In this document: positions 33,455 to 41,055 of the stretch, piece by piece | How the letters are laid out: the number at the start of each line of letters is the position of its first letter | Position numbering within the stretch: the first letter of the stretch is position 1 | Source: Actinomycetes bacterium | Lineage (GTDB): Bacteria > Actinomycetota > Acidimicrobiia > Acidimicrobiales > SZUA-35 | Reading direction: 5' to 3' | Assembly: GCA_024227975.1 (NCBI GenBank) | Contig: JAAETV010000532.1 | Coordinates: forward strand, 1-52,558 | DNA: 52,558 nucleotides | Position numbers and translations under genes: made by a program | Notes under the pieces: model-generated | Seen by the model: only the letters and a program-made list of their open reading frames with translations | Told to the model about the DNA's origin: nothing | Database searches by the model: none

Positions 33455-34531
33455 TCATCGTCGAATATCCGCCGTTGCCACCCAGTCGGCATAGAACAGG
33501 GCCAGACCGGCCAAGGTCAGGCCACCGGCTACCAGCCAGAACCGGATGATCACCTTCGTCTCCGCCCACCCCAACAACTCGAAGTGGTGATGAACGGGGG
33601 CCATACGCAGCAGCCGCCGGCCCCGAGTCACCTTGAAGAAGGCAACCTGGGCCATGACTGATGCGGTCTCCAGGACATAGATTCCCCCGATGACCGGGAG
33701 CAGGAGATGGGTGTTGGTCACCAGAGCCAGAGCAGCCAGCCCGGTACCGATGGCCAGAGAGCCGGTATCACCCATGAAGATCTCAGCCGGTGCGGCATTG
33801 AACCACAAGAACCCGGCACAGGCCGCCAGCATGGCCACAGCCACGACACCAATATCTAGAGCGTGGGGGATGTCGTAAATGTCAACTAGGACGGTGGGGT
33901 CACTGTTCTGACGGAAGATCCAGAAGCCAATGACGGCGTAGGCGGAAAAGGAGAAGATGCCGGAGCCGCCAGCCAGGCCATCGAGGCCATCAGTCAGATT
34001 GACGGCGTTCGAGGTGGCATAGATCAGAATCACGGCCCAGATGACCCAACCGATCGAGCCGAGATCCCAACCTGGAACCCCGTAGCGAGCGAACGAGAGC
34101 TCGGTGTGCACCCCTGTCAACCTCACCATGAGCACGGCGAACAAGATGGCAACCATCAGCAGCCCAGCGGTCTTGAGTCGGGCGTTGAGGCCAAGGTTGC
34201 GCTCACGGCTGACCTTGATCCAGTCATCGAGGAAACCGACCAAGCCAGCGGAGCCGATTGCGGCCATGACGAGCAAACCGGTATTGGTAATCGTTGACCC
34301 GACGCCTGCTAGATCGCTGATCAGATCACTGAGCCCGTAGGCACCAAGGGCAGCAGCCACGATGGCCAGACCGCCCATCGTAGGAGTTCCAGCCTTGATC
34401 ATGTGGCCCTGAGGGCCGTCCTCCCGGATTGGCTGACCGATCCGGCTCGTGGTCAAGACCTTGATGAGCACCCTCGTCAAGAGAGCTGACAAGACAAAGG
34501 CGATTGCACCCGCCAGCAACAACCGAATCAC
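33455..34531 (-). CDS. mraY: Phospho-N-acetylmuramoyl-pentapeptide transferase
   Basis: 358 residues with about ten membrane helices. KAGTPTMGGL, FLDDWIKV (the DD motif for Mg), TSNAVNLTDGLDGLAGG and MGDTGSLAIG are catalytic cytoplasmic loops, and PVHHHFELLGW is the MraY-specific His motif. It transfers phospho-MurNAc-pentapeptide to undecaprenyl phosphate to form lipid I. The GTG start overlaps the murE stop as GTGA (34528-34531). This direct contact leaves no room for murF, which usually lies here. Confidence 0.96.
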   Translation of the reverse strand: MIRLLLAGAIAFVLSALLTRVLIKVLTTSRIGQPIREDGPQGHMIKAGTPTMGGLAIVAAALGAYGLSDLISDLAGVGSTITNTGLLVMAAIGSAGLVGFLDDWIKVSRERNLGLNARLKTAGLLMVAILFAVLMVRLTGVHTELSFARYGVPGWDLGSIGWVIWAVILIYATSNAVNLTDGLDGLAGGSGIFSFSAYAVIGFWIFRQNSDPTVLVDIYDIPHALDIGVVAVAMLAACAGFLWFNAAPAEIFMGDTGSLAIGTGLAALALVTNTHLLLPVIGGIYVLETASVMAQVAFFKVTRGRRLLRMAPVHHHFELLGWAETKVIIRFWLVAGGLTLAGLALFYADWVATADIRR

Positions 34532-35940
34532 GTCATGGCCCCCAGTTCCTCGATGATCACCTGACGATCGTCGAAAGGCTGGACGCTGTCACCGATGGTC
34601 TGGGTCATTTCATGACCCTTTCCGGCTACCAGAACGAGGTCGCCGGCACTGGCGTTGGCGAGACCGGCAGCAATGGCTCGACGACGGTCGGCCTCGACGA
34701 TGACCTTGGTATCTGGTCCGGTATCGGTGCCGTTCAAGATCTCGTCGATGATGGCCAACGGGTCCTCACTCCGGGGGTTGTCTGATGTGATGATCATCAC
34801 GTCAGACTCGGACTGGGCCACTGACCCCATCTCACCGCGCTTCAGCTGATCACGATCGCCGCCACAGCCAAAGACCACGATCACCCGCCCAGCGGTTACC
34901 TGATGGGCGGCGCCGAGTACAGCAGCCAGGGCATCCGGGGTGTGAGCATAGTCCACTGCCACCTTGAAGGGCTGCCCAATGTCGATCATCTCGAAGCGCC
35001 CCCGGACCGGCTCGGTTGCGCATAGTCCGTCGACGATTACCTGCTCATCGAGGCCAAGGGCTTCGGCCGTTGTCGCCGCGGCCAGAGCGTTCATGACGTT
35101 GTGGCGCCCAGCCAATTGGAGTACCACCGGTCGACCGTGCCAAGAGAAGTGAGATCTGGGTCCGTCGATCACGAGCTTCTCGGCGTCGCTGAGACGAAAG
35201 CCTCGCAACTCGACCTCGGGATCGTCCCGGACCCGGAGGCCGAGGCGGATGCCGTACTGGTCATCGAGGTTGATCACACCAACCGAGGCGTACTGGGCTG
35301 TGAACAATGCGGCCTTGGCCTCGAAGTAGTCGTCCATGGTGTGGTGGAAATCGAGATGGTCACGGCCGAGGTTGGTGAACACGGAGGCGGCGAAACGAGT
35401 CCCGGCCACTCGGCACAGATCGAGGGCGTGAGACGAGACCTCCATGGCAACGGCGTCGGCCCCCCGGGACAGGCTCGCCCGCAGCTGACGCTGCAGATCG
35501 GGGGCCTCAGGAGTGGTCCTGGCGCCCGTCATCGTCCCGTAGACGTCGGCCCGCCTGCCTGCTTTGGCCCAGATGTCGGCCAGGATCTGAACAACCGAGC
35601 TCTTGCCGTTGGTCCCCGTCACCCCGATGACGGGCAGATGGTGTGAGGGGTCACCTTCGATCCGGCTGGCGACTGGGCCCATGGCGGCGCGAGCGTCGGC
35701 TACCACCAGTTGGGGGATATCGAGATCAAGCGTCCGCTCACACAGTAGGGCGGCTGCACCGGCTCCGACCGCGGTCTCAGCGTAGAGATGGCCATCGACA
35801 TTGGCCCCAGGAATACAGCAGAACAGCCAACCCGGTTTCACCGCCCGCGAGTCATGAGTTGCTCCGCTGATCACGGCTTGGACTCCGCTATCGGGGGTGA
35901 CCCCGATCACCTTTCCTACCTCGCCGAGCAAGCAGCTCAT
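34528..35940 (-). CDS. murE: UDP-N-acetylmuramyl-tripeptide synthetase
   Basis: 470 residues. GTNGKSS at 109-115 is the ATP loop, with Ser-Ser where most Mur ligases have Thr-Thr. SSHALDLCRVAGTRF, FTNLGRDHLDFH and VDYAHTPDAL are family blocks. DNPR at 387-390, followed by SEDP, is the motif that recognises meso-diaminopimelate, so the third stem residue is probably mDAP. It overlaps ftsI by ATGA at its start and mraY by GTGA at its end. Confidence 0.95.
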   Translation of the reverse strand: MSCLLGEVGKVIGVTPDSGVQAVISGATHDSRAVKPGWLFCCIPGANVDGHLYAETAVGAGAAALLCERTLDLDIPQLVVADARAAMGPVASRIEGDPSHHLPVIGVTGTNGKSSVVQILADIWAKAGRRADVYGTMTGARTTPEAPDLQRQLRASLSRGADAVAMEVSSHALDLCRVAGTRFAASVFTNLGRDHLDFHHTMDDYFEAKAALFTAQYASVGVINLDDQYGIRLGLRVRDDPEVELRGFRLSDAEKLVIDGPRSHFSWHGRPVVLQLAGRHNVMNALAAATTAEALGLDEQVIVDGLCATEPVRGRFEMIDIGQPFKVAVDYAHTPDALAAVLGAAHQVTAGRVIVVFGCGGDRDQLKRGEMGSVAQSESDVMIITSDNPRSEDPLAIIDEILNGTDTGPDTKVIVEADRRRAIAAGLANASAGDLVLVAGKGHEMTQTIGDSVQPFDDRQVIIEELGAMT

Positions 35941-37859
35941 GGGTTCGCCTCGACATCGGCTGCCGTGGGGCTGGCAACGGCAGCGGCCAGTTCGAGCCCC
36001 AGCCGATCCCGTTCAGCCGGGGTGAGTCGGCTGCCGGCCGCCGCTGCTCGGACCCGATCACCCTCAGCCGACAACATGTCGGCCGTGGGGACGGCCAGGA
36101 TACGCATGGCATAGCTGGCGATCTCGCTGAACAAAGGAGCGGCAATGGCGGCGGCTGTGGTATCCCGCTTCGGTTCGTCGACGACGACGACCATCGACAG
36201 AACAGGGTTCTCGGCCGGCAGGAACCCAGCGAAGCTCACCACATACCGGCGGTTGCCGTCCGAGCCATAGCCAGACTGACCTGAGCCATCATCGAACACC
36301 TTCCAGGCCGTACCCGTCTTCCCCGCTACCTGATAGCCGTCGACGGCGGCGGCGGTCCCAGTCCCGCGGTTCACCACAGCAACCAATGAGTCGGTCACTT
36401 CCTGGGTGGTCGTCGGACTGACAACGGACCGGATCGGAGTCGCCTCCTCCCCCTCCTCGAGATCGGTTCCGTCTGAGGTCTCGATCGACTCGACTAGGAC
36501 AGGGGCGACGAAGTTCCCTCCATTGGCAATCACGTTGTAGACCGACAGCAGCTGGACCGCAGTGGTCGTCATCCCCTGCCCGATGGGGATCGAGCCGTGG
36601 TCTGCTCCCCACCACTGGTCGGGCGAGCGCAGCTTTCCTCTGGACTCCCCGTCGAAGCCGAGCCCGCTGGCCTGCCCGAACCCGAACGCCGTCATATAGT
36701 CGTAGATCGTCTCCGGAGCTAGTCGCTGGGACAACAGGATGGTGCCGACATTCATCGACTTGGCCAGGATTTCGGAGATCGGATACGGGGCGGCCGCATG
36801 TTCCGGATGGTCGATGAACGTCTTGCCCCCAACCGAGAGCCGGCTTGGCACATCGACCAGGGATTCAGAGGTATAGCCAAGCTCTTGGGTGGCCGCCGCC
36901 ACCACGACCGGCTTCACTACCGAGCCCGGCTCGAAGCTGTCAACGAGAGCACCATTGTAGTTGGTGACCTCGCAGCCGCCTTTCTCGTTTCGAGAGACTG
37001 AGGCCATGGCCAGGATGTGGCCACTGGTGGGGTCAGCCATGACCGCGGTTGCCCCTTTGGCCCAAGCCGCGTCACAGTGCTCGATCAGGGCCTGCTCAGT
37101 AACGTATTGGATCCGATGATCGAGGGTCAGGGCCACGTTGTAGCCGGCAATGGCGGGATCGACCATACGGTCACCACCGCTGATGCTGCCGAACCGACCA
37201 CCTTCGAACTGCTCCACTCCGGGGACACCCGTCATCAGCTCATCGAATTGCTCCTCGACACCGAAGATCCCTCGCCTGTCAGGGTCGACTCGGCCCACGA
37301 TGGCTCCGGCCAGATCACCGGCGGGATAGATGCGGTTCTCTTCTGGCCTCAGCCAGACACCGACCAACGCCTCTGAGGTCTCGTCGGCCAGCTCCATCTC
37401 CTCGATCCTCGCCACCACCTCATCGTCGAGAGCGGTTGCCAGCAGACTGAACTGATCGCGAGCCGTATCTGGCGTCAGCTGTGTGGCCAGGCTCGCCTCC
37501 TCTTGGTCGAGGATCGGGGCCAGCAGAGCCGCCGTTTCCGCCGGCTCCGCAATCAGCGTCGGATCGGCGACCAGGCGGTGGCTCGGCACCGAGGTGGCGA
37601 GTACGAACCCATTGCGGTCGAGAACAGCACCGCGATAACCAGTGAGCTGCCGGGTTCGAGTTCGCTGGTCCTCACCAATCGAGCGATAGTCCTCCGACCG
37701 CACGGTCTGGAGATCGACGAGCAGGGCCACGAATCCGGCCCCGATGATGACGAACAGGGCAAGCAGGGCGATGAGCCGGTTGCGAGGATCGTCGGGTTTG
37801 GTTGTCCGCCGAAAAGTTGTCCGCCTCTTCGCTGCTTGCGTCCGTGCTCGTGAGCTCAT
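35937..37859 (-). CDS. ftsI: Penicillin-binding protein FtsI (PBP3, septal transpeptidase)
   Basis: 640 residues. A short basic cytoplasmic N-terminus and one membrane segment (about 28-48) precede the pedestal (dimerisation) domain. The transpeptidase domain has all three active-site motifs: SVVK at 313-316 with the nucleophilic Ser, SMN at 368-370 and KTG at 514-516. No PASTA domain is visible. It cross-links septal peptidoglycan with FtsW. The start overlaps the ftsL-like gene by ATGA, and the stop overlaps murE by ATGA. Confidence 0.95.
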   Translation of the reverse strand: MSSRARTQAAKRRTTFRRTTKPDDPRNRLIALLALFVIIGAGFVALLVDLQTVRSEDYRSIGEDQRTRTRQLTGYRGAVLDRNGFVLATSVPSHRLVADPTLIAEPAETAALLAPILDQEEASLATQLTPDTARDQFSLLATALDDEVVARIEEMELADETSEALVGVWLRPEENRIYPAGDLAGAIVGRVDPDRRGIFGVEEQFDELMTGVPGVEQFEGGRFGSISGGDRMVDPAIAGYNVALTLDHRIQYVTEQALIEHCDAAWAKGATAVMADPTSGHILAMASVSRNEKGGCEVTNYNGALVDSFEPGSVVKPVVVAAATQELGYTSESLVDVPSRLSVGGKTFIDHPEHAAAPYPISEILAKSMNVGTILLSQRLAPETIYDYMTAFGFGQASGLGFDGESRGKLRSPDQWWGADHGSIPIGQGMTTTAVQLLSVYNVIANGGNFVAPVLVESIETSDGTDLEEGEEATPIRSVVSPTTTQEVTDSLVAVVNRGTGTAAAVDGYQVAGKTGTAWKVFDDGSGQSGYGSDGNRRYVVSFAGFLPAENPVLSMVVVVDEPKRDTTAAAIAAPLFSEIASYAMRILAVPTADMLSAEGDRVRAAAAGSRLTPAERDRLGLELAAAVASPTAADVEANP

Positions 37860-38251
37860 TCGTCGCCGTAGGCCCTGACCGCCAAGAGGTAGACCGGCTC
37901 CTCGGCTCTGATCATGCCCAGCTGGGATGCCCGCTCCACAACAACAGCGGGCGAGGAGGCTTCGTCAACCGCCCGAACTATCCGAGCCTTCTCCGTCTCC
38001 AACTCGGCGATACGGTCGCGCATCTGGTCCAGTTCTTGCTGGCCCTCGACCAGCCGAGCATGAACGAAGGCCACCAGGAACAAGGCATTCAGGACGACGA
38101 TGAACATGGCCAGGGTGGCATTGCGGCGTCTGGCCCGCCGCCGTATCGATGCCTGATCGAGTACTCGTAGCTCAGGACGAGCTGGCCTCACCCTCCGATG
38201 AGCGGGAGCATTCTGGCTGCGACGGGCCACGGCGGCGGTCATGATCGGCAT
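37856..38251 (-). CDS. ftsL: FtsL-like divisome protein
   Basis: 131 residues from ATG 38251; ATG 38242 is also possible. A basic N-terminus (RRRARRRN) is followed by one membrane helix (about 46-64) and a short coiled coil (EGQQELDQMRDRIAELETEKARIVRAV), then a segment ending VVERASQLGM, typical of FtsL/DivIC. With FtsQ it activates FtsWI. Sequence similarity in this family is low, so the call rests on topology and on position between rsmH and ftsI. It overlaps ftsI by ATGA. Confidence 0.85.
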   Translation of the reverse strand: MPIMTAAVARRSQNAPAHRRVRPARPELRVLDQASIRRRARRRNATLAMFIVVLNALFLVAFVHARLVEGQQELDQMRDRIAELETEKARIVRAVDEASSPAVVVERASQLGMIRAEEPVYLLAVRAYGDE

Positions 38252-38288
38252 TCCTTGCTATTGAGGTTGGATGGACTGTGGGCAGGCA

Positions 38289-39230
38289 TCAGGCCGCCCT
38301 CCGTTCGATGGTGCGAAGGCGGGCGCTCGATGCTCGGGGGTTGTCAGCTTGTTCTGCCGGTCCCGGCCGACGGGCCTGGGGACGACCGAGCTGGAAGGCG
38401 GGCTCGGCGGTAGTAACGGGCAGACCGGGAGGATCGATCGATCGAGTTCGTCGACGAAAGATGTCCTTGACGATTCGGTCTTCACCGGAGTGATAGGTCA
38501 GGACCATCCCTCGCCCCCCGACGTCGAGAGCATCAAGGGCCGCTTGAAGGGCGGGTTCGATGACCCCCAACTCGTCGTTGACCTCGATACGGATGGCCTG
38601 AAAGGTCCGGCGGGCTGGATGGCCGACCCCTCGTCGAGCTCGAGCCGGGATCGCTGAGGCCACGACTTCGGCCAGGCGAGCGGTCCCCTCGATGGGACGG
38701 GCGGCGATGATGGCCTTGGCGATACGAGGGGCGAAGCGCTCATCACTGTTCTCCCTGATGAGGCGGGCCAAGCGACCGTGGTCGTAGCCGTTCACGATGT
38801 CTTCGGCCTTGATCGGGCTGTCTGTGTCCATCCTCATGTCGAGTGGGCCGTCGTTTCGGAAGCTGAAGCCTCGCTCCGCCTCATCGAGCTGGGGGGAGCT
38901 GACGCCGAGGTCGAACAAGAAGCCGCTGAGACGCTCGATGCCAAGCTCGTCGAGGACGGTCGCCAGCTGATCGAAGCGGGTCTTGCGGACCCGGACCCGA
39001 CCAGCAAAGGCGCTGAGCGCACTGGTGGCGGCAGCAATAGCCATTGCGTCACGATCAAGACCGACCAGGTTGAGGTCGGCCCTTGCCATCAGCACCGCAG
39101 AGGCATGGTTGCCACCGCCTACCGTGGCGTCAAGGAAGTCTCCAGCGGGCAGATCGGCTACCAGGGCAACGACTTCATCGACCATGACCGGTCGATGAAC
39201 GAACGGCTTGGAGTCGTATGAGGCAACCAT
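38289..39230 (-). CDS. rsmH: 16S rRNA (cytosine-1402-N4) methyltransferase
   Basis: 313 residues. FVHRPVMVDEVV begins the fold, LDATVGGGNHASAVL is the SAM-binding loop, and FLFDLGVSSPQLDEAERGFSF and DMRMDT are family signatures, with HPARRTFQAIRIEVNDEL and LTYHSGEDRIVK further on. It methylates C1402 in the ribosomal P site. ATG 39230 follows an in-frame TGA by four codons and has no good Shine-Dalgarno. The strong GGGAGG nearby belongs to an out-of-frame upstream ORF. It is the second gene of the cluster after mraZ. Confidence 0.95.
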   Translation of the reverse strand: MVASYDSKPFVHRPVMVDEVVALVADLPAGDFLDATVGGGNHASAVLMARADLNLVGLDRDAMAIAAATSALSAFAGRVRVRKTRFDQLATVLDELGIERLSGFLFDLGVSSPQLDEAERGFSFRNDGPLDMRMDTDSPIKAEDIVNGYDHGRLARLIRENSDERFAPRIAKAIIAARPIEGTARLAEVVASAIPARARRGVGHPARRTFQAIRIEVNDELGVIEPALQAALDALDVGGRGMVLTYHSGEDRIVKDIFRRRTRSIDPPGLPVTTAEPAFQLGRPQARRPGPAEQADNPRASSARLRTIERRAA

Positions 39231-39265
39231 CGTTCGACGGGCTCAACGTCGGCTGGATCGGCCAT
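39158..39265 (-). CDS. Possible upstream ORF overlapping rsmH start
   Basis: A 35-codon frame starts at ATG 39265, six nt after a strong GGGAGG, and ends in TAG at 39158, 70 nt inside rsmH in another frame. The peptide starts MADPADVEPVERW and resembles nothing I know. Because it has the best ribosome site in the rsmH leader while rsmH itself has none, translation of this frame could control rsmH, by coupling or by blocking. It could also be accidental. Confidence 0.35.
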   Translation of the reverse strand: MADPADVEPVERWLPHTTPSRSFIDRSWSMKSLPW

Positions 39266-39385
39266 CGATAACCTCCCGGGCTACGGCGCACGCCAGGATT
39301 TCTCTCCTGGACGTACTCAGAAGGAGTAGCGGGCGGAGTTGTGGGGCAGAAGCACCCCTTCCCTGCATCCCGGGAGGCAATCGAT
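39264..39385 (-). promoter_or_regulatory. Long-range stem-loop in rsmH leader
   Basis: CCCGGGAGGCAATCGAT at 39369-39385 and ATCGATAACCTCCCGGG at 39264-39280 (plus-strand readings) are complementary over 17 nt except for two internal mismatches, enclosing 88 nt. In the mRNA one arm contains the GGGAGG ribosome site at the upstream ORF, so the stem would hide it. The enclosed part has two more hairpins: CCAGGA/TCCTGG at 39293-39310 and a GGGG/CCCC stem at 39343-39358. Actinobacteria are known to have an mraW RNA motif before this gene; whether this is that motif or another element needs a covariance comparison. Confidence 0.55.
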
Positions 39386-39465
39386 GAACGATTCCGTCTC
39401 TATCGGCTTCGCCCATCCTCCTTTCTCGGTCTCAAAATCCGGTTTCTCAGTGGGTTCGTCATGGC

Positions 39466-39891
39466 CTACAGCCCAAGCCTGGCGACTGCGTCGGCCAGCT
39501 CAGCTGCGGTCTCATCAGTGTCTTGTTCCTCGGCGTAGGCCTCGGCAGGCCAGATCTCAACCCGATCGAACAGCCCGCTCACCACCACCTGGGATCCGAA
39601 CCCCAGATCGTTGAGCAGTTCTCTCGGCAACGTGATACGGCCGGCTGAGTCGAGCTTGACCTCCCGGACGCTGTTCATGAGCTTTCGGAAGACCCGCATC
39701 GAGATGCGTGAGGCCTCCGACTCGGTTTTCCACTTCTCAGCAACGACCCGGAAGTCATCTGGACTCCACAAGCCGATGCAGCCATCGAGCTGGGTGACGT
39801 AACCCCGCTCGGCGACATGGGCGCGGAACGCCGAAGGCAGCACGACTCGACCCTTGTCGTCGAGAGCATGTTCGTGCTGGCCGACGAACAC
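39466..39891 (-). CDS. mraZ: Transcriptional regulator MraZ
   Basis: 141 residues from GTG 39891, with AAAGGG about 7-8 nt upstream; longer frames to 40068 cover the promoter. Two AbrB-like halves are visible: HEHALDDKGRVVLPSAFR near the start and VKLDSAGRITLPRELL in the middle, the DxxGR repeat that defines MraZ. It binds DNA containing TGGG repeats and represses its own promoter and the division and cell wall cluster. As first gene of the cluster it would be autoregulated through the operator-like repeats just upstream. Confidence 0.94.
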   Translation of the reverse strand: MFVGQHEHALDDKGRVVLPSAFRAHVAERGYVTQLDGCIGLWSPDDFRVVAEKWKTESEASRISMRVFRKLMNSVREVKLDSAGRITLPRELLNDLGFGSQVVVSGLFDRVEIWPAEAYAEEQDTDETAAELADAVARLGL

Positions 39892-40010
39892 CGCTTCACC
39901 CTTTCTCCAATCGTGTTTGACCGCAGAGTCCGAGAGCTCCCGACATCGACCGCCAATTGCCCGAAGCGAATACCCGGACGGTCGATGCGGCGGGAGCCCT
40001 ACGTAACACC

Positions 40011-40039
40011 CACGCAGTGGGACTGCCTCCCACTGCGTG
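40011..40039. promoter_or_regulatory. Perfect 12-bp inverted repeat, probable MraZ operator
   Basis: CACGCAGTGGGA (40011-40022) and TCCCACTGCGTG (40028-40039) are exact complements around five bases. Each arm holds TGGGA, the core that MraZ recognises. It starts just downstream of the candidate -10, so bound protein would cover the transcription start. As RNA it would also form a strong hairpin at the 5' end of the message. Confidence 0.6.
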
Positions 40040-40041
40040 AC

Positions 40042-40070
40042 ACCATATGACATTTCCCCCCACCACACAA
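40042..40070 (-). promoter_or_regulatory. Candidate promoter of the division and cell wall cluster
   Basis: On the minus strand TTGTGT (40065-40070) and TATGGT (40042-40047) are separated by exactly 17 bp, a sigma-70-type arrangement. Transcription would start near 40035, giving a leader of about 145 nt before mraZ. Confidence 0.5.
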
Positions 40071-40098
40071 GGGATTTGGTCCCATTCTGCGCGAATCA

Positions 40099-40115
40099 TC
40101 CCACTCAGAGTGGGA
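40099..40115. promoter_or_regulatory. 17-bp palindrome with TGGGA cores upstream of mraZ promoter
   Basis: TCCCACTC (40099-40106), A, GAGTGGGA (40108-40115): a perfect palindrome about 30 bp upstream of the candidate -35. It carries the same TGGGA core as the operator over the start site, so it may be a second MraZ site. Confidence 0.5.
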
Positions 40116-40190
40116 ACACTTGTTCGAGACCCCTTTCTAGAACTCCTCTGACCAGGACTTATGTTGGATTCAGTCGATAGGGGGACCTAG

Positions 40191-40210
40191 TGGGGCGAAG
40201 TGGGGCGAAA
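40191..40210 (+). repeat. Two direct 10-bp TGGGGCGAAG/A repeats
   Basis: TGGGGCGAAG (40191-40200) and TGGGGCGAAA (40201-40210) follow each other directly. TGGGN cores with a 5-nt spacer are the layout of MraZ sites in E. coli. They lie 31 bp before the ligase-like ATG on the opposite side of the divergent region. Confidence 0.5.
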
Positions 40211-40240
40211 AGGTACCGATTTCCCGCTATGGGTGGGAGG

Positions 40241-40975
40241 ATGACCGATGAACGCCAGACGCAGGCCCCAACGATGACGTCTACGGGGTGGCTCCTCAGC
40301 ATCGAGCGAGGGTCAGCCCAGGCCCTCCACGACCGTCAGATCAGCCACCCCCCGACACACGGACTCTGGCTCAACCAAGTCGTGCGGCCAGCCTTCGTCC
40401 TCGGCCGCTCCCAGGCCGATGGGGTCATCGACGCCAACCGAACGGCGGCCGAGGGCTTCGATGTGTGTCGGCGGCACTCGGGGGGTGGCATCGTCGTGGT
40501 CAGGCCCGGACTCGACACATGGATCGATGTCGTCATCCCCGCGGAGTCAGCCCTGTGGTCGGACGATGTTGGCAAGGCCTTCCACTGGCTGGGAGAGGTT
40601 TGGGTCAACTGCCTCCAGACCTTGACCCCCGGCCTGTCGGTCTCGATGTATCAGGGCCCACTGCAGGGCGGACCAGCCGGAAAGCTGATCTGCTTTGCTT
40701 CCCTCGGTCCCGGGGAGGTGACGGTGGAGGGTCGCAAGGTGGTTGGGATCTCCCAGCGTCGAACGACACAGGCCGCCCGATTCCAATGTGTGGTGACCTG
40801 GAACTGGTACCCGGAGCTCCTCGAAGGAGCGGTGGCTCCCGACCAGCTGGGATCACTCGGGCTGATCCCCAATGAGATAGCGGCCGGGCTGAGCTTGGCC
40901 GAGCCTCCGGCGATCGAGCTCGTCACCTCGACCTTCATCGACCACTTGCCCCCAGTCAATCTAGGGCCCCGCTGA
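40241..40975 (+). CDS. Lipoate/octanoate protein ligase family protein (LplA/LipM-like)
   Basis: About 244 residues from ATG 40241; starts at 40190, 40229 and 40274 are also open, and no start has a well-spaced ribosome site. RRHSGGGIVVV at 77-87 matches the RR-x-S/T-GGG motif, and GRKVVGISQRR has the Lys (166) expected to contact the acyl-adenylate. So it belongs to the biotin/lipoate A/B ligase fold and probably activates or transfers lipoate or octanoate. Ligase versus transferase cannot be told from the sequence. It diverges from mraZ. Confidence 0.82.
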   Translation: MTDERQTQAPTMTSTGWLLSIERGSAQALHDRQISHPPTHGLWLNQVVRPAFVLGRSQADGVIDANRTAAEGFDVCRRHSGGGIVVVRPGLDTWIDVVIPAESALWSDDVGKAFHWLGEVWVNCLQTLTPGLSVSMYQGPLQGGPAGKLICFASLGPGEVTVEGRKVVGISQRRTTQAARFQCVVTWNWYPELLEGAVAPDQLGSLGLIPNEIAAGLSLAEPPAIELVTSTFIDHLPPVNLGPR

Positions 40976-41043
40976 GGTACCGATCGGAGACCAGCCGGTG
41001 GCCAGGACCGGCAAAGAACCTCTCACCCGAGGCCCAGAGGTAC

Positions 41044-41049
41044 TAACTT
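41044..41049 (+). promoter_or_regulatory. Candidate -10 box for leaderless HNH gene
   Basis: TAACTT ends 6 nt before ATG 41056, and no Shine-Dalgarno is present. This matches the leaderless layout seen again before the acyl-CoA dehydrogenase gene. Confidence 0.45.
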
Positions 41050-41055
41050 GACGCC

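Larger units (their letters stand above)
39892..40240. promoter_or_regulatory. mraZ / ligase divergent regulatory region
   Basis: This 349-bp gap has no gene. On the minus strand it holds a promoter candidate, a 12-bp inverted repeat over the likely start point, and TGGGA cores at 40111-40115, 40080-40084 and within 40011-40039. On the plus strand it has two 10-bp direct repeats (40191-40210) before the ligase gene. The stretch 39900-40000 is the mraZ 5' leader, with no clear structure. Confidence 0.6.

Noticed and set aside
39892..40068. Longer MraZ reading frame
   Set aside because: It would run through the promoter and operator repeats, and the conserved protein begins at GTG 39891 with a suitable ribosome site.
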